A stretch of DNA of 64,000 bases from a virus. Location: positions 186,001 to 250,000 of IMG/VR virus record IMGVR_UViG_3300033992_001502, one strand, 5' to 3'. How positions within the stretch are numbered: the first letter of the stretch is position 1; each line of letters starts with the position of its first letter. The notes below the pieces were generated by a model that worked only from the letters and a program-made list of their open reading frames with translations, did no database searches and had not been told where the DNA came from. The position numbers and the translations under genes are program-made. Positions 1 through 8,685 of the stretch are shown here, piece after piece.

Positions 1-750
1 TATATCGAGACTCAGCGTGATAAAAACTTCCACGATACTGAATACTTCTTTGTTGGTAAAAATGAAATCAAAAATCTTGGCTCAATTAAAGATGTACCAG
101 GAGGAACAATGGATATTGCTCATCAATACGGTTGGGATTACGCAATCTATCATGAGATCTATAATCTAAAAGATTACGAACATGGAGAAGTTAAGGTTAG
201 ACCCGGCGATGTTGTTGTGGATTTGGGCGGTAATCTTGGAATCTTTACCCGATATGCATATCACATGGGCGCAAGTAAAATTGTAACTTTCGAGCCTGAT
301 CGTCGATACTTTGAAATCTTAAAACAGAATGCTCCAGAAAATGCGGTCCTATTTAATGCAGCAATTGCTGATAACTTGGGAACCTTAACTCTTACTGAAA
401 GTTCTCACCTAGGGGGATCTAACTTATGGCATCATAAAGATCCATTACAGACCCAATACGACGTAAACTTATATACCTTAGATTTCATTCTGGAGAATAA
501 ATTAATCGACCGAATTGACTTTTTAAAGGTAGATATTGAAGGCTCTGAAATTATTGCGCTAAATGGAATAAGCGATGAGAATTTATCAAAGATCAGAAAT
601 ATCGCAGTAGAGTACCATCACGAACACTTAGGGTTTAATGAAGACCTTAGAAACAATTTCGTTAGTCGACTAAATAAACTAGGTTTTAATTCTTACATGC
701 TAATGTGCGGCTACAATAATGCACTACAATTAATCTACTTTTGGAAATAA
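1..750 (+). CDS. FkbM-family SAM methyltransferase (5' end outside window)
   Basis: The reading frame is open from base 1, so the gene starts left of the window; the ATG at 109 is probably internal. The visible 249 residues carry the class I methyltransferase glycine motif (VVDLGGNLGIF) and the FkbM signature KVDIEGSE. FkbM enzymes O-methylate sugars or other hydroxyls using S-adenosylmethionine. It lies 13 nt upstream of a second methyltransferase and a methyltransferase/glycosyltransferase fusion, so the cluster probably decorates a glycan or a glycosylated virion or host protein. The substrate cannot be told from sequence. Confidence 0.85.
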   Translation, partial: YIETQRDKNFHDTEYFFVGKNEIKNLGSIKDVPGGTMDIAHQYGWDYAIYHEIYNLKDYEHGEVKVRPGDVVVDLGGNLGIFTRYAYHMGASKIVTFEPDRRYFEILKQNAPENAVLFNAAIADNLGTLTLTESSHLGGSNLWHHKDPLQTQYDVNLYTLDFILENKLIDRIDFLKVDIEGSEIIALNGISDENLSKIRNIAVEYHHEHLGFNEDLRNNFVSRLNKLGFNSYMLMCGYNNALQLIYFWK

Positions 751-763
751 CCCATACTCTTAT

Positions 764-1429
764 ATGAGATCACTAAATACTATTGCCAAGTCTAAAGGCA
801 CAGACAAATCTTCAGAAATTCACAATTACTGTGAAAAGTACGAAAAATGGTTACCGTTCAATCGATTAGAACCTTTAACCATTCTTGAAATCGGAGTTCT
901 TCACGGAGAATCTCTTTCGACTTGGAGAGAATACTATCCAAATGCAACAATTATAGGAATTGATATTGAACCTTCATGTAAACAATACGAAGACTCTAGT
1001 AAAAATGTTTTTGTTGAAATAGGTTCACAAGACGATCCTCAGTTCTTAAATTGGGTCGCTAAAAAATGGGGACCATTTGATATGGTACTTGATGACGGTT
1101 CACATATCAATCGACATGTAATTATCTCATTTAATAATCTAATTGACTACGTAAAACCTGAAGGAGTCTACGTTATTGAAGATACTTCAACTTCGTATTG
1201 GGAAGATTGGGAAGGCGGCTTTATGCATCCAGGTTCGTCAATTGAATTCTGCAAAAAGCTAGTAGACGATGTTAACTTTAACGGTCAAATGCAGGAAGAA
1301 TTTTGGAACGTTCATGCACGAAGAGAAGACTTCCTAACTAAACAAACAAAAGAAAAAGGTTTGGAAATCAGAACAGATATTGAATCTGTAAATTTCCTAA
1401 ACGGTATAACTATTATAACAAAAAGATAA
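764..1429 (+). CDS. Macrocin/CmcI-type O-methyltransferase
   Basis: The 221-residue protein begins with the GTDKSSEIHNYCEKYEKW segment typical of macrocin O-methyltransferase/MycE-like and cephalosporin-hydroxylase-like proteins. The SAM-binding strand ILEIGVLHGESL and the metal/substrate loop VLDDGSH follow. Known members methylate sugar hydroxyls of glycosides. No Shine-Dalgarno precedes the ATG. It sits between the FkbM gene and the tri-domain glycosyltransferase, 7 nt from the latter, and is presumably co-transcribed. The methylated sugar is unknown. Confidence 0.8.
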   Translation: MRSLNTIAKSKGTDKSSEIHNYCEKYEKWLPFNRLEPLTILEIGVLHGESLSTWREYYPNATIIGIDIEPSCKQYEDSSKNVFVEIGSQDDPQFLNWVAKKWGPFDMVLDDGSHINRHVIISFNNLIDYVKPEGVYVIEDTSTSYWEDWEGGFMHPGSSIEFCKKLVDDVNFNGQMQEEFWNVHARREDFLTKQTKEKGLEIRTDIESVNFLNGITIITKR

Positions 1430-1436
1430 TTAACAA

Positions 1437-4169
1437 ATGGCACATCCTCAACAGCAAGAATTTTGTAAAAAAATGAGTGAAGTATTTCCGCAGTATTTCA
1501 CTGGAAAAAAGGTCCTAGATATCGGATCTCTTGATATTAATGGAAATAACCGATTCTTCTTAACCGATTGTAACTATATTGGATTAGATGTAGGTGAAGG
1601 TCCAAACGTAGACGTTATTCAAGTCGCTCATCTATACGATGCACCAAACGAACAGTTTGATCTTATTATTTCAACTGAAGTATTTGAACACGACATGTTC
1701 TATGAGAAATCGCTACAGAATATTATCCGAATGCTAAAACCTGGAGGAGCATTCATTTTTACATGTGCTTCAACTGGTAGACCTGAACACGGAACTCGCA
1801 GATCAGACGGCAGTTCAGCCGCTCCACTGCTTGCGAATATTTCAGAAGAATGGTCTGACTATTATAAGAATTTAACTGAAGCGGCCATTCGTGAAGTTAA
1901 AGGTTTTGAGCAAGCATTTCCAGACGGAGTCTTTGAATATACAGCTCATCCTGGAGATCTCTATTTCTTTGGAGTAAAGGGCGGAATTAAGAATGACCAA
2001 CTCTATAATAAGCCTACTCCAGAATCCATTATTATTTCCGAAGAATATAAGGATGACATTTTTGTTTTAGACACGTGGCCTAATACTCCAGAAAAAGAGC
2101 AGGACCTAATTGAGTGTATTTCAAAACTTAGAGAATTTGCAGGTATCCCAATCCTATTAGTATCTCACTATGCAATAAAGCCTGAAATTCAAAAATTGGT
2201 TGATTACTATATCTTTGATAAAGAAAATCCACTACTTTTAAATTCAGAATTTGAAGATCATTCAGTATCAAGCGGTAGATGGACCAGATTTGCAGATTAT
2301 CAAGTTGACAATGCAATGCCGTACCATCATGATTATGCAATATGGACATCAATGACGATTGCTTTTAATTTCTGTAAATTCCTAGGAAAGAAAATGATTC
2401 ACTTCATGGAATACGATAACCTAATCGATACATTCCAATACAGACAAGCCTTCTTGGAAAAATCAAAATTGCATGATGCTATTATCTATGAATATCACGA
2501 AGGTTCAAGTGTAGACACTCAATTGTCGCCTTTCATGGCAACTTTCATCTTTTCGATAAAGACGGATATCGCCGTTAAGATGATGGATCAAATAAAAACA
2601 AAACGCGAATACTTTACAAATAAGCCAAAGGGCTGGCAGTTAGAGAGAGTATTTCTTGAATACTTAAGAAAATTTACAACTAACATAGGTCACACCGAGT
2701 ATATTGCGAACTCAAACGAATTAAATACTCAAGCTGTTTGGAATAGAGACGGTATCTTAAGAGATGATGGTAAATTCCAAATCTATCCAGCTGCGAGTGA
2801 TAATGGAAATTTATACCTACACCTAATTTCAGGATTTCACGAAGAAAAAGCAGATAGCGACTATTTACTGGAAGTTAGATACGGTAAATTTGTAAAATTC
2901 GTAACCTTACAGAAAGACGGTTACTCATTAGTTGATCTAGGTAAATACCAAAAGGGATTAACGGCAACCGTTAATTATTTAGGAAAGAGCGTTTATTCTG
3001 AGTTTTTACAAAACGACCTATCTGAATTTATCGTAATGAATCGATTAACCCTTTTCTCAGACGCAGAGAGTCCAACTGTTTATTATAATTTTATGGATGG
3101 AGCCTATGTTGAAATCGAAACATCATCAAGTTTTAAGTACCCAGTTAAATTCATAAATAATGTAACTGGTTCAGAAGAATTTTTAACTACTCTAGGTAAT
3201 AAAACTTGGGCAAAAACCTACTCTAAATACTTTAAAGATTGGAAAATTCAAATACTTGATCAGAACAGCGAAGTCATTGAAGAAATTAATTATAATATTG
3301 CTGGAAAGAAGGTTTATATTTCACTTGACTCTAAGGCGCTAGGTGATAATTTAGCATGGTTCCCTTACGTTGAAGAATTCAGAAAGAAACATAATTGTAA
3401 AGTTGTTTGCTCTACTTTTTGGAATAACTTATTTGCTGAGCAATATCCGGAAATCGAATTAGTTGCACCCGGTTCCAGTATAACAGGCCTTTATGCAATG
3501 TATAAAATCGGATGGTACAATAATAACGAAGTGTTCGATTCAGCAATGAATCCTAGAGATTTTAAGTTGGGTCCATTACAGAGAACTGCTGCTGATATTT
3601 TAGGATTAGACTACACTGAAATCAAGCCTTTAATTAAAACATACGACCGATCTACTGTCACTAAAAAAGTAGGTTTAGGAATTCACGGAACTGCTCAAGC
3701 CAAATATTGGAACAATCCAAATGGCTGGCAGGAGGTTACTGACTGGTTATTACAAAATGGATATGAACCAGTCATTATGTCAAGAGAACACGATGGATAT
3801 ATGGGAAATAGCCATCCAATCGGAGCCGCTAAGTTACCGGAAGGTTCAATCGAGGAGGCTGTTAAAAACATATCTGAGTGTCAAGCATTCATTGGAATAA
3901 GCAGCGGCTTAACTTGGTTAGCGTGGGCAGCAAACGTCCCAACCATTCAAGTATCTGGATTTACTGAACCCTACAACGAACCTGATAATGGAATTGTTAA
4001 ATTAGCTGCCCCGGCTGGTGCATGCTCAGGCTGTGCCAATCGTTTGAGACTTGATGCCGGAGACTGGAATTGGTGCCCTGATCATAAAGGAACTAGTCGC
4101 CAATTTGAGTGTTCTAAATTGATAACTAGCGAACAAGTAATCGCTGAACTTAAGAAAATTCTCGTATAG
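1437..4169 (+). CDS. Tri-domain methyltransferase / GT-A-like / BAHT-type heptosyltransferase
   Basis: A 910-residue protein with three parts. Residues 1-180 are a class I methyltransferase (KVLDIGSL near 25, MLKPGGAFIF near 105). Residues about 200-440 resemble a GT-A-like family of uncharacterised glycosyltransferases (VLDTWPNTPEKE, ILLVSHYAI, DYYIFDKENPLL). Residues about 620-910 resemble bacterial autotransporter heptosyltransferases such as TibC/Aah: DSKALGDNLAWFPYVEEF, GISSGLTWLAW, then Cys863, Cys866, Cys880 and Cys892, matching the four iron-binding cysteines of that family. These enzymes O-heptosylate serines of surface proteins. In a phage the target may be a virion adhesin or a host surface protein; this is inference. 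Confidence 0.75.
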   Translation: MAHPQQQEFCKKMSEVFPQYFTGKKVLDIGSLDINGNNRFFLTDCNYIGLDVGEGPNVDVIQVAHLYDAPNEQFDLIISTEVFEHDMFYEKSLQNIIRMLKPGGAFIFTCASTGRPEHGTRRSDGSSAAPLLANISEEWSDYYKNLTEAAIREVKGFEQAFPDGVFEYTAHPGDLYFFGVKGGIKNDQLYNKPTPESIIISEEYKDDIFVLDTWPNTPEKEQDLIECISKLREFAGIPILLVSHYAIKPEIQKLVDYYIFDKENPLLLNSEFEDHSVSSGRWTRFADYQVDNAMPYHHDYAIWTSMTIAFNFCKFLGKKMIHFMEYDNLIDTFQYRQAFLEKSKLHDAIIYEYHEGSSVDTQLSPFMATFIFSIKTDIAVKMMDQIKTKREYFTNKPKGWQLERVFLEYLRKFTTNIGHTEYIANSNELNTQAVWNRDGILRDDGKFQIYPAASDNGNLYLHLISGFHEEKADSDYLLEVRYGKFVKFVTLQKDGYSLVDLGKYQKGLTATVNYLGKSVYSEFLQNDLSEFIVMNRLTLFSDAESPTVYYNFMDGAYVEIETSSSFKYPVKFINNVTGSEEFLTTLGNKTWAKTYSKYFKDWKIQILDQNSEVIEEINYNIAGKKVYISLDSKALGDNLAWFPYVEEFRKKHNCKVVCSTFWNNLFAEQYPEIELVAPGSSITGLYAMYKIGWYNNNEVFDSAMNPRDFKLGPLQRTAADILGLDYTEIKPLIKTYDRSTVTKKVGLGIHGTAQAKYWNNPNGWQEVTDWLLQNGYEPVIMSREHDGYMGNSHPIGAAKLPEGSIEEAVKNISECQAFIGISSGLTWLAWAANVPTIQVSGFTEPYNEPDNGIVKLAAPAGACSGCANRLRLDAGDWNWCPDHKGTSRQFECSKLITSEQVIAELKKILV

Positions 4170-4179
4170 ATAATTCTAT

Positions 4180-4797
4180 ATGATACTTAATTCTAGACAG
4201 AACAGCTTTTTTATAAACTTTCCAGCAGATTTCTTTAATTCTGCTGTACAGGAGAAGTACAGTAAATATTACAGAAATCTGCTGCTACCTTACAAGTCTC
4301 TTCCGGACTTTATGGCATCCACTGTGCAAAGTGTAAACTTTCCAGGATTTAGTTCAGTTCTTCCTACTCAAACTAGGACACTTGGAAAAACTCAAGAATT
4401 ACAGAGCTCAAAACCAATAGCTGATCAATTTACTAGAGAGTTAAAGGTGACGTTTAAGTTAACAGACGCGTATTTGAATTACTTTATCTTTTTAGATAAT
4501 GCTCTTAACTACTTGGACCCAGCCAATGTTTCTACTGAAAATACTGGAAGAAATTCATTAGGCCAAGCACTATCCGTGCCAGCAATGTCAAATGGAAATC
4601 ACCCGTTCTTTCAGCCAATCAGGCTGACTCTTCTAAACAATGAAGGTTATGCAGTTTCTTCGATTATTTTCAATCGACCAATGCTAACGTCATTAAGTGA
4701 AATGAATTTATCTTATTCATCAATCACTCCACAATTCACAACGTTTACTGCAACGTTTAAGTATTACAATTTCGATTTAGAATTAGACTTTGATTAA
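4180..4797 (+). CDS. Putative tail-tube-fold virion protein
   Basis: A 205-residue protein, aromatic at the N-terminus (SFFINFPADFFNS). The C-terminal half reads as alternating beta strands (IRLTLLNNEGYAVSSIIF, then a stretch ending in TATFKYYNFDLELDFD), the pattern of gp19/gp54-like T4 tail-tube-fold proteins. The family call is by pattern only and could be wrong. It follows the glycosyltransferase by 10 nt and meets the minus-strand sheath-terminator-like gene tail to tail with a few bases of overlap, which fits a tail-morphogenesis position. Confidence 0.45.
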   Translation: MILNSRQNSFFINFPADFFNSAVQEKYSKYYRNLLLPYKSLPDFMASTVQSVNFPGFSSVLPTQTRTLGKTQELQSSKPIADQFTRELKVTFKLTDAYLNYFIFLDNALNYLDPANVSTENTGRNSLGQALSVPAMSNGNHPFFQPIRLTLLNNEGYAVSSIIFNRPMLTSLSEMNLSYSSITPQFTTFTATFKYYNFDLELDFD

Positions 4798-5540
4798 CTA
4801 TTCTGATCAGTCCAACCGCTACCAACCGTTAAGTCTCCACCGTCAATTTTACGGTTTACGTTAATTCGCTCCATTACATTTGAGCTCTTACGTTTAGAGG
4901 TCTTTTCGAAGCTCGGTAAATAGGTCTCAACGTCAACTGAAAGAGTAATATTAATTTTGTTACTATCGGTTAAGCTGAATTTGTACTGTTTATCAATTGT
5001 TTCTGATGCAGGGAATTGCAGTTGAGCTGGAATCCTAACTCCATTGTATTGAAAGTAAACCACCCGGTTTGAGTAGTTAATTGTCAACATATTTTCAGCG
5101 ATTTTAAATGCTTTATTTAAGTTATCACATATAATCTTTACATCGAACTTAACCGCTAATGGAATAGAGAAGAGTTGAGCAGAGTATCCAGTTAAGATAT
5201 TTTGATCGTTTGATCCACGTTCAGTTTCAGTAAAACTACCTCTAACAAATTTGTTAGTCATGTCAGATGATTTTACCTGGAAACTAGAAAGAGTAACGAT
5301 TCCTCTAGGGATAATGTCATAGGTTCCTTCAGCTACCGGAATTCGGCAGTTATCCGGAAGTCCAATATAGAAATCCTTTAGGAATCCCTCGTCAGTTCCG
5401 TAATTATAAACGAATGGAACCTTGAAAGTGTCCTTGTGATCTTCACGGGATAAGCTCATTTCCATTTCACCATTAAGCAGATCAAGCAGAGCAATGGTTA
5501 AATTTCTTAAGAAAATGTCATCAGTATTAAGTGTCTTCAT
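4794..5540 (-). CDS. Tail sheath terminator/stabiliser-like protein (gp15-like)
   Basis: A 248-residue protein whose layout follows T4 gp15: an N-terminal helix (LRNLTIALLDLLNG), a strand VPFVYNYG, a DIIPRGIVTLSSF strand resembling the gp15 ILPRINLHLVDF segment, and a SIPLAVKFDVKIICDNLNKAFKIAENML helix region (cited here only as positions about 125-155) matching the gp15 IYELSIFTRYEDDMFQIVEQIL segment. Gp15-type proteins cap the tail tube and sheath. The C-terminal 30 residues are polar and disordered. Identification is from remembered family pattern, so moderate confidence. Confidence 0.5.
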   Translation of the reverse strand: MKTLNTDDIFLRNLTIALLDLLNGEMEMSLSREDHKDTFKVPFVYNYGTDEGFLKDFYIGLPDNCRIPVAEGTYDIIPRGIVTLSSFQVKSSDMTNKFVRGSFTETERGSNDQNILTGYSAQLFSIPLAVKFDVKIICDNLNKAFKIAENMLTINYSNRVVYFQYNGVRIPAQLQFPASETIDKQYKFSLTDSNKINITLSVDVETYLPSFEKTSKRKSSNVMERINVNRKIDGGDLTVGSGWTDQNS

Positions 5541-5544
5541 ACAG

Positions 5545-5552
5545 TTATTTAT
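5545..5552 (-). promoter_or_regulatory. Late-type promoter octamer ATAAATAA
   Basis: Exact ATAAATAA on the minus strand, only 4 nt upstream of the ATG at 5540. With normal -10 spacing, transcription would begin at or just past the ATG, so the transcript would be essentially leaderless, or the next upstream promoter is used. Confidence 0.5.
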
Positions 5553-5563
5553 TTAGAGTATGA

Positions 5564-5827
5564 TTACGGTATCATTATTGAACTATCTGTCCAAGCCGAG
5601 GTTGCCAAGATAGGTACGATTTGCGAAAACGTGTACTCCTGTGATCGGCTAGTTAATGCCGTAACTGATGAAGGCATCGGCAAGTCGTATTTTACAAAAG
5701 TCAAAGTCCCGTTAACTGACTTTCGAACGGTGTCCGCTGAAGTTTCAAATACTTGATCAAAATCAATTGTTGATAGTTCGCTAACATTAAAGATAACAAA
5801 TCTTCGGTCTTCGTATTGTTCTGCCAT
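5564..5827 (-). CDS. Small uncharacterised virion-region protein
   Basis: An 87-residue protein not recognised. It starts MAEQYEDRRFVIFNVSELST and reads as mixed beta with a Ser/Thr-rich C-terminus. It lies between the sheath-terminator-like gene and the LamG fibre gene on the same strand, so a small tail or fibre-associated role is plausible but not shown. An A/T-only tract of about 25 nt precedes its ATG in place of a Shine-Dalgarno. Confidence 0.6.
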   Translation of the reverse strand: MAEQYEDRRFVIFNVSELSTIDFDQVFETSADTVRKSVNGTLTFVKYDLPMPSSVTALTSRSQEYTFSQIVPILATSAWTDSSIMIP

Positions 5828-5864
5828 TATTGTTTTATTTTATTTTTTTATTTTTAGTTGTGTA

Positions 5865-6845
5865 TTAAAGTCCAAATCTAGCCTTTGTTGTGTTATAGTT
5901 TTGAGTTATTTCATTTTGAGTTAATGCTCTATTATAAACTTTAAATATAGCACATTCCATTGGCATTTGAAATGATGTTTCAGTAGCCCTCCATATTGCG
6001 ATTCTACCGTTACCACTATTAAAGTTTCTAACACTAGCATTTTCAGAAGATAATTGTTGCGATAGTGTTTGAGAAGCCCCGTTAATATAAATTTTATTGT
6101 TGGTGTATGCAACATCACTTCGCATTTCAAAAGTATAATGTTTCCAATTATTAACTAAGCCTAATGCCGAAACTGCGGATGCTGATATACCATAAACATC
6201 GCTTGCTGCCGTATTGAATCCTAAAGTACCGCTACCGCACCAAACATCATAACGGTCCCAACCGAAGAACATTCTACCGCTGTATGCCGCTCCGATTTTA
6301 CACCACATCTCTACGGTAGTCGTAGTCCCTAAGCCTGGTGCAATAAAATCAGCATAGTCATTTGTCCCATCAAAAACAATTGTACCGCTATTTGCGGAAC
6401 TAAACGTAGGGCCGTTTGTCAATATTCCATTTGAATTATTTCCACTTACATCATACCAAGTAGTTCCGGTGGTTGGGTATGACGGTAAAAAACCAGCGTC
6501 TAAATTCAAAACTAACCCACTAGTAACTATTCCCTCATAGTTCGACTTAACCACGATTTTATCTGTTTGCCCAGCAAAATAGGCTAGGCATTGAGCAACT
6601 GTCGTATAACTAGCTCCAGCAATTTGGTTAGTACGTTCAATTAATTTAGCATCATTCTCTGGGCAGTAAATACTTGGTCCCTGTGATGCTTTATTCAAGT
6701 AGATCGTATAACCTCCAGTCGGTGGATCGATACCATTAAAAAAGGTCGACCCGTAATCGGCTGTATTATTGCCGATCAGCATATTGCCTTTTCTGAGGCA
6801 ACCTACTGGTGTCGCACCTACTGAATATTTTATTAGATTTGGCAT
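5865..6845 (-). CDS. Tail fibre/adhesin with one LamG-type lectin domain
   Basis: A 326-residue protein. Residues 1-110 form a module shared almost residue for residue with the next fibre gene: YSVGATPVGCLRKGNML, then GYTIYLNKASQGPSIYCP, a NQIAGASYTT helix and a TDKIVV strand. From about residue 110 a LamG/concanavalin-A-like domain begins with LVLNLDAGFLPSYPTTGTTW, YDVSGNNSNG and IVFDGTNDYADF, the usual signature of Bacteroidetes phage LamG adhesins. The N-terminal module probably docks to the tail; the LamG domain probably binds host surface glycan. Confidence 0.75.
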   Translation of the reverse strand: MPNLIKYSVGATPVGCLRKGNMLIGNNTADYGSTFFNGIDPPTGGYTIYLNKASQGPSIYCPENDAKLIERTNQIAGASYTTVAQCLAYFAGQTDKIVVKSNYEGIVTSGLVLNLDAGFLPSYPTTGTTWYDVSGNNSNGILTNGPTFSSANSGTIVFDGTNDYADFIAPGLGTTTTVEMWCKIGAAYSGRMFFGWDRYDVWCGSGTLGFNTAASDVYGISASAVSALGLVNNWKHYTFEMRSDVAYTNNKIYINGASQTLSQQLSSENASVRNFNSGNGRIAIWRATETSFQMPMECAIFKVYNRALTQNEITQNYNTTKARFGL

Positions 6846-6858
6846 TTATTATAAATGA

Positions 6859-6954
6859 TTATTTGTCTTTAGTACCACAAATCGAACACAAACCTTGATT
6901 ATCCAATGGCCCGTTTGTTTCACATTCTGCACAATTTCCATATACTTGTTCCAT
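6859..6954 (-). CDS. 31-residue zinc-ribbon microprotein
   Basis: A short ORF between the two LamG fibre genes: ATG at 6954, stop at 6859. It encodes two CxxC knuckles (NCAEC and CSIC) 11 residues apart, the geometry of a minimal zinc ribbon. It ends 13 nt before the downstream fibre gene and starts 5 nt after the stop of the upstream one, so it is embedded in the fibre operon. Coding status rests on the paired CxxC motifs and tight packing. Function unknown; a fibre assembly factor is one possibility. Confidence 0.6.
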   Translation of the reverse strand: MEQVYGNCAECETNGPLDNQGLCSICGTKDK

Positions 6955-6959
6955 CTTTA

Positions 6960-8591
6960 TTACATTCTATTTTTTACTGCTGCATAATTAAGAGAGACCT
7001 CGTCTTGAGATATGGTTCTTTCGTATATTCTGCATACTTGAATTTCCATTAAATCGGCTGAGTAATAGTCAAAAAATCTGATAATCGAGTCTCCTGCGGT
7101 TTTAGGATTTGAGGCGCCGACTGTGTTTGTTAAAACGCCATTTATGTAAGTTTTAACGGTGCCTCCTTCTTTTGTTACAACGATATGATAATAAGTATTT
7201 AGGTCAAACTCATCATTAGCTGAGTTCTTTCCAAAATTAGGACCGTTGAATCCTGGAGCGTATTGCCAGTGTATTAGTCTAGCTGACGGAAATCTCCAAA
7301 CGCCCGGTGATCGATCTGAGCCTGCGCTGAAATAACCGAAAAATTGTTCCCAACTGCCAGTGTATCCGTTTGGATAGGTCGCTGAGCCTTTAAACATTAG
7401 CAGAAGTTCTACCGAATGATAGTCATTGTTTAGAATTGGGGAAGATGCAACATCAGCGTCATTTCCATTACTCCATAAGGAATAGTAGTTATTTTTACTC
7501 TTTTGTATATTGCAATTAGTAACAGAGTACTCACTTTGAGTCATATCGTACCAAGTAGAACCGGTTCCGGGATAAGAAACAATATTTGCACCATCTACGG
7601 ATAAGACTAATCCGTCTAGCGCAATATTTCCACCGTAATAGTTTTGAAATACTTCAGTTTCCTCTAGTTGCCTATCGTATATTGAGTAGTTAGCCCCGTA
7701 TCCCATTAAGCTTCTATATACGTCATCATATCGCCTAGAAATTAATACAGAATTATTGTTCGTGAAATCACCGACTCCTCCATCAAAGTTTTCATATTGA
7801 GAGTGGTTGAGATAGAGAAGTTTCCTACCATTTTCATATATAGCGGTGAAGAAATACCAGCGGTCTATTGTTAACGGATCACTATATAGGAAATGAACGT
7901 TATTTGGATTACTATTTCCATTAGTTTCAAAGTAAATTCGATTATCGTTACTTAACCAAACATCCCAACTATTAGAGTACCAATGGCCCTTTCCTATAAT
8001 ACCAGCAGCAGCGCTTGCTCTAGATTTATGATCTCTAATGTTTATAAATCCACAAACTGAAAATTGACTGTCTCTAGTAAATTGAAAAGTTTTATTTGTA
8101 TCAACATAGTCATCGATCCCATCAAATTCAAAATACCCATTCGAATTCCATATTGGGCCATTATAAATTACTCCATTTGAACTATTTCCGCTTATGTCAT
8201 ACCAAGTAGTTCCAGTTTTAGGATATGACGCTGTAAAACTTGAGTCTAACTTTAAAAGTAAACCAGAGGTCGCAATATCAGGATACGCTAAATCGACTAT
8301 TATCTTATCCGATTGCGAGGCTAAATAGCTAAAGCACTGACTTGTTGTTGTGTAATTTGCTCCAGCGATTTGATTAGTTAATCTAATCAGTTCAGCATCA
8401 GTTCGAGGGCAGTGTATGCTTGGACCAGAAGTTGCCTTATTAACGTAAATCGTGTATCCGCCAGCCGGTGGATTAACTCCCGAATAAAAGGACGTCCCGT
8501 AATCTTGCTGCCCGACCGCGAGTAACATATTGCCCTTTCTAAGGCAACCTGCTGGGGTTGAGCCAGTAGAATACTTTACTCCATTTGCCAT
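6960..8591 (-). CDS. Tail fibre/adhesin with two LamG-type lectin domains
   Basis: A 543-residue paralogue of the 326-residue fibre. It repeats the same N-terminal module (YSTGSTPAGCLRKGNML, GYTIYVNKATSGPSIHCP) and carries two LamG domains, at about residues 112-325 (LLLKLDSSFTASYPKTGTTW, YFEFDGIDDYVD) and 330-540 (LVLSVDGANIVSYPGTGSTW, YYHIVVTKEGG). A late-type octamer lies 23 nt upstream of the ATG. Two adhesins on one tail, or alternative adhesins, are both possible. Confidence 0.75.
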   Translation of the reverse strand: MANGVKYSTGSTPAGCLRKGNMLLAVGQQDYGTSFYSGVNPPAGGYTIYVNKATSGPSIHCPRTDAELIRLTNQIAGANYTTTSQCFSYLASQSDKIIVDLAYPDIATSGLLLKLDSSFTASYPKTGTTWYDISGNSSNGVIYNGPIWNSNGYFEFDGIDDYVDTNKTFQFTRDSQFSVCGFINIRDHKSRASAAAGIIGKGHWYSNSWDVWLSNDNRIYFETNGNSNPNNVHFLYSDPLTIDRWYFFTAIYENGRKLLYLNHSQYENFDGGVGDFTNNNSVLISRRYDDVYRSLMGYGANYSIYDRQLEETEVFQNYYGGNIALDGLVLSVDGANIVSYPGTGSTWYDMTQSEYSVTNCNIQKSKNNYYSLWSNGNDADVASSPILNNDYHSVELLLMFKGSATYPNGYTGSWEQFFGYFSAGSDRSPGVWRFPSARLIHWQYAPGFNGPNFGKNSANDEFDLNTYYHIVVTKEGGTVKTYINGVLTNTVGASNPKTAGDSIIRFFDYYSADLMEIQVCRIYERTISQDEVSLNYAAVKNRM

Positions 8592-8614
8592 TTATTGTAA
8601 AACTGAATTTCTAA

Positions 8615-8622
8615 TTATTTAT
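8615..8622 (-). promoter_or_regulatory. Late-type promoter octamer ATAAATAA
   Basis: Exact octamer within GATAAATAATTAGAAA on the minus strand, 23 nt upstream of the two-LamG fibre ATG. It is the only promoter-like element for the fibre/sheath-terminator operon between the tmRNA terminator and the fibre start. Confidence 0.6.
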
Positions 8623-8649
8623 CAGACATTATTCAATTCTACCATTACC

Positions 8650-8680
8650 AAAAAAGCCAATCCCTAGAGACTGGCTTTTA
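8650..8680 (-). terminator. Intrinsic terminator of the tmRNA gene
   Basis: Minus-strand hairpin with arms AAAAGCCA and TGGCTTTT (8 bp, 12-nt loop) followed by a T run (A run 8650-8655 on plus). It begins a few bases past the tmRNA CCA end. Confidence 0.8.
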
Positions 8681-8685
8681 CGAAG

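Noticed and set aside
5921-6130. Other-frame ORFs inside fibre, structural and OmpA-like genes
   Set aside because: These are shadows of the larger genes, without start context or conserved pattern.
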